This document shows, one piece after another, positions 1 through 6,539 of a stretch of DNA of 38,711 nt. Location: NCBI GenBank assembly GCA_025359885.1, contig JANYDG010000074.1:1-38711 (forward strand), read 5' to 3'. Source of the stretch: Acidobacteriota bacterium (GTDB taxonomy: Bacteria > Acidobacteriota > Terriglobia > Terriglobales > Acidobacteriaceae). The notes below the pieces were generated by a model. It was not told where the DNA came from. It made no database searches and worked only from the letters and a program-made list of their open reading frames with translations. Each line of letters starts with the position of its first letter. The first letter of the stretch is position 1. Both the position numbers and the translations under genes were made by a program.

Positions 1-5
1 CGTAA

Positions 6-39
6 GTGACTGGAGTTCAGACGTGTGCTCTTCCGATCT
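6..39 (+). other. Illumina TruSeq read-2 adapter at contig end (artefact)
   Basis: This 34-base stretch begins GTGACTGGAGTTC and ends CTCTTCCGATCT, which is the standard Illumina multiplexing (read 2) adapter/primer sequence. The five bases before it are probably the tail of an index. It is library contamination left at the assembly end, not genomic DNA. Open frames that begin inside it are meaningless, and the first trustworthy base is about position 40. Confidence 0.97.
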
Positions 40-66
40 CGGCACCTGAAAACCGCCCCCACCCCC

Positions 67-474
67 TCACCCACCCACCCAATTCTCCCCCCGCAACCCC
101 GGCACCCCCCGCAACTCCCGCACCCGCGGCGTCACCATCACCAGCCCCAGGCACCGCGCATGCGCCGCCACCAGCAACGCATGCGCCTCCACCATCTCCC
201 CGCTCAACTCCACTGAAGTCCGTATCTCCCCATAATGCGCACCCGCCTCCGCCGGATACGCAACCACCGCCACATACCGCAAAAACAACTCCACCGCCTC
301 CTCATCCGCCTGAGCCTTCCGCGACATCACCGCCCCAAATCGCAAATCCGAATGCGTCACCGCCGAAATACACACATCCGACGGCCGCGACTGCTTCAGC
401 CGCTTCAGCGCCACCGCATCCCGCCTTCGCAACAGCGCCACCGCACTCTCCAGATCCAGCATGTACCTCGCCAT
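67..474 (-). CDS. vapC: VapC-like PIN-domain protein with degenerate active site
   Basis: The protein has 135 aa, the usual VapC length. It has the family layout: a beta strand YMLD near the N-terminus, then ISAVTHSDLRFG, HYGEIR, LLVAAHA and VPGLRGENW at the C-terminus. VapC toxins are Mg-dependent RNases using four acidic residues. Here the first Asp is kept, but DTN has become DLE, the helix Glu is Asp (SDL), the Asp before LLIAAHA is Ala (HALLVAAHA), and the TNN motif is TPR. RNase activity is therefore doubtful. I chose the ATG at 474 because GGGAGG lies about 6 nt upstream and the codon overlaps the antitoxin stop (TGATG). GTG at 477 or ATG at 480 are alternatives, but the latter sits directly on the ribosome binding site. 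It is coupled to the upstream VapB-like gene. It lies close to the contig end, so base errors should be excluded, although the frame is intact. Confidence 0.75.
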   Translation of the reverse strand: MARYMLDLESAVALLRRRDAVALKRLKQSRPSDVCISAVTHSDLRFGAVMSRKAQADEEAVELFLRYVAVVAYPAEAGAHYGEIRTSVELSGEMVEAHALLVAAHARCLGLVMVTPRVRELRGVPGLRGENWVGG

Positions 475-689
475 CACCATCCCTCCCCGACTCCGTCTCC
501 CACCCCGGTCAAAAACCAGTTCGAAACCGCCAGCGGCGACTCCAGAAATCCACTCCAGTCCGTCGGCCGCACCGAAAGCAGCAAATCCTCCCCCTGCCGC
601 TTCAAAAACACCTCCCCCACCCCAAACTGAAACTCCTTCGGAATCCGCATCAGCTGACTCCGCTTGTTCCGAAACAATTTGGCTTTCAT
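474..689 (-). CDS. vapB: VapB-type antitoxin (AbrB/SpoVT-like)
   Basis: This 71-aa protein begins MKAKLFRNKRSQLMRIPKEF, the swapped-hairpin AbrB/VapB DNA-binding fold (family pattern AKLFxNGRSQAVRLPKEF), followed by GEVFLKRQGEDLLLSVRPTDW. Family members bind their own promoter and neutralise the VapC partner through the C-terminal tail. Here the tail after DWSGF is long and glycine-rich and unlike the usual acidic/aromatic end. The ATG at 689 follows GGAGG by about 11 nt. Longer upstream readings are possible but lack similarity to the family. Its stop overlaps the next start by 1-4 nt, so the two genes are co-translated. Confidence 0.8.
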   Translation of the reverse strand: MKAKLFRNKRSQLMRIPKEFQFGVGEVFLKRQGEDLLLSVRPTDWSGFLESPLAVSNWFLTGVGDGVGEGW

Positions 690-906
690 CACTTTCCCCA
701 CCTCCAATTGAAAACGCCCTACGGCAAGCCATACGGCCCATGGAGAGATTGAAGCACAAACCAACCCAATCCCCCGCAAACGCAACTCCCTCATAACAAA
801 CCGCTTCCAACAAAATTCCTTGACACCACCCACCTCCCCGTCGCCTCCCAAAATGTCACACGCGTAACAATTCAGCTCCCACCGCCCAAAATGCTCTAAT
901 AGCCGT

Positions 907-2463
907 ATGCGTTTCCAAAGATCTACCGGCGTCCTCCTCCACATCAGCTCCCTCGCCAGCTACGGCGGCATCGGCGACCTCGGCCCCGCCGCCCACCAGT
1001 TCCTCGACTTCCTCGCCGCAGCCAGGCAGCACATCTGGCAGGTCCTGCCCCTCTGCCCCACCGGCTACGGCAGCTCCCCCTACGCAGGCAGTTCCGCCTT
1101 TGCCGGCAATCCCTTCCTCATCTCGCTCGAATACCTCTCCGACTGGGGCTGGATCGCCGGCGAACGCATCGCCAACCTCCCCGGCCGCAGCGGCAACGTC
1201 AACTTCGACGAAGTGGAAAAACGCAAGCTCCCGCTACTCCGCGAAGCCGCCCAAAACTTCCTCGACCGCGCCCCCAACGATCCAAAGCTGCAAGGCCAGT
1301 GGCAGCGCTTCACCGCTTTCTGCATCCAGGAGCAGTCCTGGCTCGACGACTACGTCCACTACGCCGTCTTCCGAAGCCAATTCAACACCGGCGCGTGGAC
1401 CGCCTGGCCTGACCTGATTCGCCGCCGCGACCCCGCCGCCCTCGCCGCCGCCACCGCTCAGTTCGCCGCCGACCTCGCCATCGAGCAGGTCCTCCAGTTT
1501 GCTTTTGAGGAGCAATGGCGCCTGCTCCGCAACGCTGCCGCCAGGCGCAAAATCCGCATCCTCGGCGACATCGCTATCTTCGTCAGCATGGATTCAGCCG
1601 ACGTCTGGGCAAATCCCAACCTCTTCGAACTGGACGCCGACCTCCAGCCCATCCACGTCGCTGGCGTGCCGCCTGACTACTTCTCGCCGACAGGGCAGCG
1701 GTGGGGTAACCCTGTTTACCGGTGGGATGTTCTGGCAGAATCTGGCTTCGGGTGGTGGGTGCAGCGCATTCGTCGCAGCTGCATGCAGTACGACATCGAG
1801 CGGCTGGACCACTTCCGGGGTTTCGAAGCCTACTGGTCGATTCCGGCCAAAGAAGAAACCGCCATCAATGGCGAATGGGTCAAAGCCCCAGGCGCGGCCC
1901 TCTTTGACCGCCTGCAGCAGGTGCTCGGCCCGCTGCCCCTGGTCGCCGAAGACCTCGGCGTCATCACCCCCGAGGTCGACGCCCTTCGCCTCAACAACGC
2001 GATGCCCTGCATGCGCGTGCTGCAGTTTGGCTTTGGCAGCGTCGAATTGCACAACCACCTGCCGCATCAATTCGTGCCCTCGACCGTCAGCTACACCGGC
2101 ACGCACGACAACGACACTACCCTCGGCTGGTGGCTTACCTCGCCAGCCACCGAGCGCACCGCCGTCGAGATCTACGTGGGCCAGGTCCATGACAACCCTG
2201 TCTGGCCCTTGATCCGCGCCTCCTCCGCATCGGTCGCAGAACTGGCTTTAGTCCCCGCCCAGGACCTGCTCACCCTCGGCTCCGAGGCCCGCATGAATAC
2301 TCCCGCTGTAGCCAGCGGCAACTGGAGCTGGCGCGCGCCGGAAAACTCCTTCACTCAACAGCTAGCGCACCAACTCGCCGGCCTTGTAGAAGTCACCGAC
2401 CGCGACAACGACCCGCTGCCAGCCGCTGTTCCAGCCACCGTTTCAGCCACTTTGTCTTCCTGA
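907..2463 (+). CDS. malQ: 4-alpha-glucanotransferase (amylomaltase, GH77)
   Basis: This 518-aa cytoplasmic enzyme transfers alpha-1,4-glucan segments between maltodextrins (glycogen/maltodextrin metabolism). It begins with the family signature RSTGVLLHISSLASYGGIGDLG and carries QVLPLCPTGYGSSPY. The expected catalytic residues are visible: nucleophile Asp301 in ERLDHFRGF, acid/base Glu348 in VAEDLGVITPEV, and the third acidic residue Asp401 in GTHDND. The length matches bacterial MalQ/DPE1 enzymes. The start is the ATG at 907; no clear Shine-Dalgarno precedes it. It stands alone, divergent from vapBC and convergent with the regulator gene ending at 2525. I saw no glycogen operon neighbours. 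Confidence 0.95.
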   Translation: MRFQRSTGVLLHISSLASYGGIGDLGPAAHQFLDFLAAARQHIWQVLPLCPTGYGSSPYAGSSAFAGNPFLISLEYLSDWGWIAGERIANLPGRSGNVNFDEVEKRKLPLLREAAQNFLDRAPNDPKLQGQWQRFTAFCIQEQSWLDDYVHYAVFRSQFNTGAWTAWPDLIRRRDPAALAAATAQFAADLAIEQVLQFAFEEQWRLLRNAAARRKIRILGDIAIFVSMDSADVWANPNLFELDADLQPIHVAGVPPDYFSPTGQRWGNPVYRWDVLAESGFGWWVQRIRRSCMQYDIERLDHFRGFEAYWSIPAKEETAINGEWVKAPGAALFDRLQQVLGPLPLVAEDLGVITPEVDALRLNNAMPCMRVLQFGFGSVELHNHLPHQFVPSTVSYTGTHDNDTTLGWWLTSPATERTAVEIYVGQVHDNPVWPLIRASSASVAELALVPAQDLLTLGSEARMNTPAVASGNWSWRAPENSFTQQLAHQLAGLVEVTDRDNDPLPAAVPATVSATLSS

Positions 2464-2503
2464 CCGCAGTCAAAAACCGAGCAGCACCTCTCCGATGCTT
2501 TTC

Positions 2504-2529
2504 CGGACGCCTTATTCGGACGCCTTATT
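2504..2529. repeat. 13-bp tandem duplication
   Basis: CGGACGCCTTATT occurs twice head to tail (2504-2516 and 2517-2529) in the gap between malQ and the convergent regulator gene. The second copy contains the regulator's stop codon (TAA on the minus strand, 2525-2527), and the first copy repeats the same trinucleotide downstream. Confidence 0.9.
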
Positions 2530-3415
2530 CGGGCGAAGAAAGCTGGTCGGCATCGCCAGCACCCATTAACATGAGGGCTCGCTGCGCAAACGGTGCGTAG
2601 ACCAGGGGTGCAACGCAGGCCAGTGCCAGGCCGAAGTTCATGTGGTGCAGCAGCAGGAATGGCGCGAGCGCCCACAGCACATCAAACGGCAGCAGAAATG
2701 GCCAAATCCGCAGGTATCTCGCGCGAAACCCCGGTGCGCGGAAGAGCACTGCAAAGAACAGGAACGTCCTCACCGGAATCAGCAGGGCAGCGGTTACAAT
2801 CACCACGATCAGCGCTTCCGACGCCTTTGGCAGTGCGGAGAAAAGATCTTCAATCTCTGCCAGGTTGGCCAGCGCACCGACATAAAAGCCGACATACATC
2901 AATTGCAGCAACTCGAAAAGTATCTGCACGGTGCGCTGCGGCGTCTTTGGCAGCTCCTCCGCCGTAACCAGAAATCGGTCAGCGAAACCTGGCTGAGCAA
3001 CCTCCACCATTGCCGCCGAAGGCTCCTCGACCAGAGGAACTCCGCCTGCCGCAGTGCTGGTCGGAATGCCTGCCTGGTCAATCTGTTGCACGGGAGCCAC
3101 AAACCGGTAGCCACGCCGCGCCAGCGTTTCAATAAACCGCGAATTCTTCGCCTGGTCACCCAACGCCTCGCGGATTCGATTGACGGCGGAGTTGACGCCA
3201 TGTTCGTAGTCCACAAACGTGCCTTCAGGCCACAGTTCCCGCGAAATCTGCTCGCGCGTCAGCATTTCACCTGGCCGCTCCAGCAGCATCAACAGCACCT
3301 GAAACGGCTGTACGTTGAGCTTGATGCGGATGCCCTGCCTGCGAAGTTCACCCGTCGCCGCGTCTGCTTCAAAGACTCCGAAGCGATAGCGTCTGGCTTG
3401 CTGTGTGTCTGTCAT
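2525..3415 (-). CDS. Membrane-anchored winged-helix transcriptional regulator (CadC/ToxR-like architecture)
   Basis: The protein has 296 aa. Residues about 8-108 form an OmpR/PhoB-type winged-helix DNA-binding domain: YRFGVFEADAATGELRRQG, LLMLLERPGEMLTREQ, ELWPEGTFVDYEHGVNSAVN and SRFIETLARRGYRFVAPV. After a linker of about 45 aa, the C-terminal half (about 155-290) holds roughly four hydrophobic membrane segments. There is no receiver domain and no obvious periplasmic sensor, so signal sensing would lie in the membrane part. The start at 3415 has TGAGAG just upstream. It is divergent from the 3596-5591 operon, which makes that operon a likely target (inference). The 180-bp shared upstream region holds no other gene. 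Confidence 0.85.
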   Translation of the reverse strand: MTDTQQARRYRFGVFEADAATGELRRQGIRIKLNVQPFQVLLMLLERPGEMLTREQISRELWPEGTFVDYEHGVNSAVNRIREALGDQAKNSRFIETLARRGYRFVAPVQQIDQAGIPTSTAAGGVPLVEEPSAAMVEVAQPGFADRFLVTAEELPKTPQRTVQILFELLQLMYVGFYVGALANLAEIEDLFSALPKASEALIVVIVTAALLIPVRTFLFFAVLFRAPGFRARYLRIWPFLLPFDVLWALAPFLLLHHMNFGLALACVAPLVYAPFAQRALMLMGAGDADQLSSPE

Positions 3416-3595
3416 CTCTCAGGCAAGTGTACCTAAGGCAGACCGCTCCCGAGTGTTTTCGTCGTCAGCTACAGCGGGATGTACAACTCCTGGTAATTCG
3501 TATCGATTCAGCAGCTTGCACGGTGAGATTCAGACGGCCTTCAGATGAGGCTGCGTGCATTGTTTTCCGGGCAGCGAAGTCGCAGGCTCAAATCC

Positions 3596-4423
3596 ATGAA
3601 CGACCGCCGAACTCCCGATTCTAGAAAGCTCTCAGTCCTTTGCAGTCTGCTGATCTCTGCGATCGCCCTGGTTGCCGCGCGCCGCAGCTTTGCCCAGCCA
3701 ACCGCCCAGGCCGTCTCTGCTTATAACTCGTACGTCTCTGTCGTCGAGTCGCGCCTGCTCACCCAGCATCAATCGCAGAAAGCTTTTCTCGCTGGCCAAG
3801 TTCTCTCACCGCAAAACGCGCTGCACCTGCGCTTGGGCGAGCCTGTCATTGAACACGTCGCAGCTTCCAACTCCGCAGAGTTTCCAGGCGCGCTGCTGCA
3901 CCACTGGCGAGGCACCGCATTTGCTCCAGGAGCCAAAGCAGCCGATTTTGAGCATCTGCTGCGGGATTTCAACGCCTATCCGCAGCACTTTTCCCCGCAG
4001 GTGTTGCAAGCGAGCATCCTCTCGCAACAGGGTGATCATCTGCTGGCATCGATGCGCGTCCGCCAGAAACACGTATTGACCGTGGTCCTCGACAGCACAT
4101 ACGACGTCGCCTTTGGCCGGCGCGATGCGCATGACGGCTATAGCGCCTCGCGGAGTGTTGCGATCTACGAGATAGACTCTGCCGGGACCGCACGCGAACA
4201 TGCTCTCAATCCAGCTGAGGAGCATGGTTTCCTGTGGCGGCTCAACACCTATTGGAGCTACGAGGAGCGCGACGGCGGCCTCTACATACAGGTCGAATCT
4301 GTCTCGCTCAGCCGCTCGATTCCTGCAGGGGTTGCCTGGGCCGTCCGGCCCTTTGTCGGCAGCGTTCCTCGCGAATCACTTGAATTCACCCTGCGCTCGG
4401 CCTGCGAAGCAGTGCGCAAATAG
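3596..4423 (+). CDS. Secreted protein of unknown function, possibly START/SRPBCC-like
   Basis: The protein has 275 aa. The N-terminus has positively charged residues (NDRRTPDSRK), a hydrophobic stretch (LSVLCSLLISAIALVAA) and a SFAQ-P site typical of Sec signal peptides. An in-frame ATG exists at 3545, but the start at 3596 gives a proper signal peptide. The C-terminal half (YWSYEERDGGLYIQVESVSLSR, followed by WAVRPFVGSVPRESL) looks like the final beta strands and long helix of a START/SRPBCC lipid-binding fold. This is pattern recognition, not a proven homology. It is the first gene of a tight operon with a CDP-alcohol phosphatidyltransferase (32 bp downstream) and GtrA, so a role in envelope lipid handling is plausible. 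Confidence 0.7.
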   Translation: MNDRRTPDSRKLSVLCSLLISAIALVAARRSFAQPTAQAVSAYNSYVSVVESRLLTQHQSQKAFLAGQVLSPQNALHLRLGEPVIEHVAASNSAEFPGALLHHWRGTAFAPGAKAADFEHLLRDFNAYPQHFSPQVLQASILSQQGDHLLASMRVRQKHVLTVVLDSTYDVAFGRRDAHDGYSASRSVAIYEIDSAGTAREHALNPAEEHGFLWRLNTYWSYEERDGGLYIQVESVSLSRSIPAGVAWAVRPFVGSVPRESLEFTLRSACEAVRK

Positions 4424-4455
4424 ACAGCCACCATTCACTTTGAAAGGACAATCGT

Positions 4456-5199
4456 ATGCAAACGACGTTCGTTGCAGGCAATAGCCCACGTATTACCAAC
4501 TCGTGCACGACCAATTTACGCATAGCCGGGCCCCGCGCCTTCAAGCAGGCTGACCGCGTTAATAAGTCGCTGACAGCGACGCTTGAAAAACGTGTGCTCG
4601 TCTGGATGGCGCAGCGCGCGCCGCAATGGGTCACCTCTGACCGCCTCACCGTGCTTGGCCTGACCGCCCAAATCCTTGCTGGAGTCTTCTACGGGCTCGC
4701 ACGCTACAACCGCTGGTCGCTGCTTGCCGTCATCGTTTGCATCGCGCTCAACTGGCTTGGGGATAGCCTGGATGGCACACTGGCCCGTGTGCGCCAACAG
4801 CCAAGGCCGCGCTTTGGGTTTTACGTCGATCACATGGTCGATGTCTTCGGTGCCGTGGCGCTGCTGTGCGGACTGGGCTTTTCCGGCTTTCTGCATTGGC
4901 AGGTGGCCGTTGCGATGCTGATCGCGTTTTTGCTGCTCTCGTGTGAAAGCTACCTCGCTACTTACACGATGTCGCGATTTCAGCTTTCAATGGGAATTTT
5001 TGGGCCAACCGAGCTTCGCATTCTGCTCATGATTGGCAACCTCGCGCTCCTGCACAGCCCGTATTCAACTTTGTTTGGTCATCGAATGCTGCTTTTTGAC
5101 CTGGGAGGCGCGCTCGGCGCTGCTGGCATGTTTGCAATTTCGATCCTGCTGACGGCGCGCCATACCGCCCAGCTTTATGCCGAGGAGCCACTCGCATGA
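4456..5199 (+). CDS. CDP-alcohol phosphatidyltransferase family membrane protein
   Basis: The protein has 247 aa with several membrane helices. The family signature D-x2-DG-x2-AR-x9-G-x3-D-x3-D is complete: GDSLDGTLAR followed by GFYVDHMVD (about residues 100-125). Members transfer a phosphatidyl group from CDP-diacylglycerol, or a CDP-linked alcohol group, to an acceptor. The substrate cannot be told from the sequence. The N-terminal ~35 residues are hydrophilic. AAAGGA lies about 10 nt upstream of the ATG. The stop overlaps the gtrA start (ATGA), so the two are co-translated. Confidence 0.88.
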   Translation: MQTTFVAGNSPRITNSCTTNLRIAGPRAFKQADRVNKSLTATLEKRVLVWMAQRAPQWVTSDRLTVLGLTAQILAGVFYGLARYNRWSLLAVIVCIALNWLGDSLDGTLARVRQQPRPRFGFYVDHMVDVFGAVALLCGLGFSGFLHWQVAVAMLIAFLLLSCESYLATYTMSRFQLSMGIFGPTELRILLMIGNLALLHSPYSTLFGHRMLLFDLGGALGAAGMFAISILLTARHTAQLYAEEPLA

Positions 5200-5591
5200 A
5201 GGCTCTGGAGCGCTGGCTCAAGTTCAACTTTGTCGGAGCCATCGGCATGGCGGTGCAGCTTGCCGCCCTTGCCCTCTTGAATCGCTGGATGGGTGGCTAC
5301 TACCTTTATGCCTCTGCGGCCGCCATTGAACTCACGCTGCTGCACAACTTTCTCTGGCACACCCACTTTACCTGGCGCGACCGCCGCGACGAGAGTGCAA
5401 GGATGAGACAACTGATGCGCTTTCATTTGTCGAACTGCCTGGTCTCGATGGTTGGCAATCTCGTCCTCATGCAGTTGCTGGTGCATGGGGCGCACATGCG
5501 TGTGCTGCTGGCAAACATCCTCGCCATCATCTGCTGCTCTCTGGCAAACTTCACCCTCGGCAATCGCTGGGCGTTTGCGGATCACGATTGA
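5196..5591 (+). CDS. GtrA family membrane protein
   Basis: This 131-aa protein has four predicted membrane segments and the GtrA-like pattern: LKFNFVGAIGMAVQLAALALL at the N-terminus, a central LLHNFLWHTHFTWRDR motif, and the C-terminal LANFTLGNRWAF. GtrA proteins are thought to flip polyprenol-phosphate-linked sugars across the inner membrane for glycosylation of envelope polymers. It overlaps the preceding CDP-alcohol phosphatidyltransferase by 4 nt. No partner glycosyltransferase (GtrB type) is present in the operon, which is unusual for the classical gtr system and suggests a different lipid-linked substrate (inference). Confidence 0.88.
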   Translation: MKALERWLKFNFVGAIGMAVQLAALALLNRWMGGYYLYASAAAIELTLLHNFLWHTHFTWRDRRDESARMRQLMRFHLSNCLVSMVGNLVLMQLLVHGAHMRVLLANILAIICCSLANFTLGNRWAFADHD

Positions 5592-5661
5592 GCCAGATTT
5601 TGGGGAACGAAGGGCATCGATTCGCAAGAGTCGCTGAACTTCTCTATGATTTGGTAGCGCT

Positions 5662-6336
5662 ATGACCGAATCAATTACCGTTTCAAAAGAGGACTATCTC
5701 AAGGCCATACTCGAAGCCGAGTCGGAGGGGTTGCACGTTATCCCGGCGACCCTTGCGCATTGGCTTTCGGTCTCAGCGCCTGCGGTGACGATGGCTCTGA
5801 AGCGCCTGAAGCGCGACGGATTTGTGGATGTGAAAGAGGACGGAATCGTCCGGTTGACCGCGTCTGGCAAGGAGACAGCGTATCGCACCGCGCTCAGGCA
5901 TCACCTGATTGAGCGCATGCTCAGCGAAGTCTTTGGCATGGAGTGGTACCAGATTCACGCGGAGGCCGAGCGTCTGGAGCATGCCGTCTCGCCGGCTTTT
6001 GAGGCGCGCCTGATCGAAAAGCTGGGCGAACACGGCACCTGCCCGCATGGCAACACGGTGCTGCCCGAGAGCCCTGCCCAGCGACGCGATCGCGGACTGC
6101 TGCCGCTGTCGGAAGGCCAGCCGGGGACCGACTATGTGGTGGCCGCGCTGTATGAACGCGACCCGAAACTGCTCGTCTTTCTGCACCAGACCGGCATCGA
6201 TCCCAACAGCCGCGTGCGTGTGGTGGCCCGCAACTACGACCAGACCGTCTCCATCGAGACCCCGCAGGGTGCGACGATCCTCGGCCGCCCCGCCGCCGAA
6301 CGGGTCTGGGTGAAACTTGAAAAGGCGCTGGCTTGA
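5662..6336 (+). CDS. mntR: DtxR/MntR-family metal-dependent transcriptional repressor
   Basis: The protein has 224 aa. The N-terminal winged helix-turn-helix (TVSKEDYLKAILEAESEG, LAHWLSVSAPAVTMALKRLKRDGFVD) is typical of the DtxR family. It is followed by a dimerisation/metal-binding domain (HHLIERMLSEVFGMEW, EAERLEHAVSP, HGTCPHGNTVLP) and a C-terminal FeoA/SH3-like domain of about 75 aa (residues 150-224). Family members repress metal uptake genes when loaded with Mn or Fe. The position directly upstream of an Nramp transporter supports Mn sensing. The three-domain length is like DtxR/IdeR rather than the short Bacillus MntR. A probable operator lies 27 bp after its stop. Confidence 0.9.
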   Translation: MTESITVSKEDYLKAILEAESEGLHVIPATLAHWLSVSAPAVTMALKRLKRDGFVDVKEDGIVRLTASGKETAYRTALRHHLIERMLSEVFGMEWYQIHAEAERLEHAVSPAFEARLIEKLGEHGTCPHGNTVLPESPAQRRDRGLLPLSEGQPGTDYVVAALYERDPKLLVFLHQTGIDPNSRVRVVARNYDQTVSIETPQGATILGRPAAERVWVKLEKALA

Positions 6337-6362
6337 CGAGATAAACATGGCGAATGATTTTA

Positions 6363-6378
6363 ATTAACCATGGTTAAT
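6363..6378. promoter_or_regulatory. 16-bp palindrome, probable MntR operator
   Basis: ATTAACCATGGTTAAT is a perfect 16-bp inverted repeat lying 27 bp after mntR and 162 bp before the chosen mntH start. It sits in the only AT-rich patch of the region, and TAATAAT overlaps its right edge as a possible -10. AT-flanked dyads of this size are typical of DtxR/MntR boxes. Assignment rests on the palindrome plus its position between repressor and transporter. Confidence 0.65.
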
Positions 6379-6445
6379 AATCTATGCCATACTCTTGCTA
6401 AGGGATTCCAGGGAATACCGTGGTCCCGGAGGTTCTGAGCGGAGC

Positions 6446-6468
6446 GGCTTTTCCTGGTTTGAAAAGCC
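6446..6468 (+). promoter_or_regulatory. Stem-loop in the mntH leader
   Basis: GGCTTTTC and GAAAAGCC form an 8-bp perfect stem around a 7-nt loop (CTGGTTT). It lies in the untranslated leader, about 70 nt before the mntH ATG. There is no T-tract after it, so it is not a normal terminator. I do not recognise the leader as a known manganese riboswitch (yybP-ykoY). Confidence 0.45.
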
Positions 6469-6539
6469 ACGCGATCTGCAGCGGGCCGGTCTCTACCTTT
6501 CCCTCAAATGCTCCAAAGGCAGGAGAAATTTTTATTTCT

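Noticed and set aside
6-752. Long plus-strand open frame of 248 codons at the left end
   Set aside because: It begins inside the sequencing adapter, has extreme Pro/Thr/Ser/Ala composition and lies opposite vapBC. It is a shadow frame.
820-825. TTGACA upstream of malQ as a -35 box
   Set aside because: No acceptable -10 lies 15-19 bp downstream; the nearest AT-rich hexamers are too far away.
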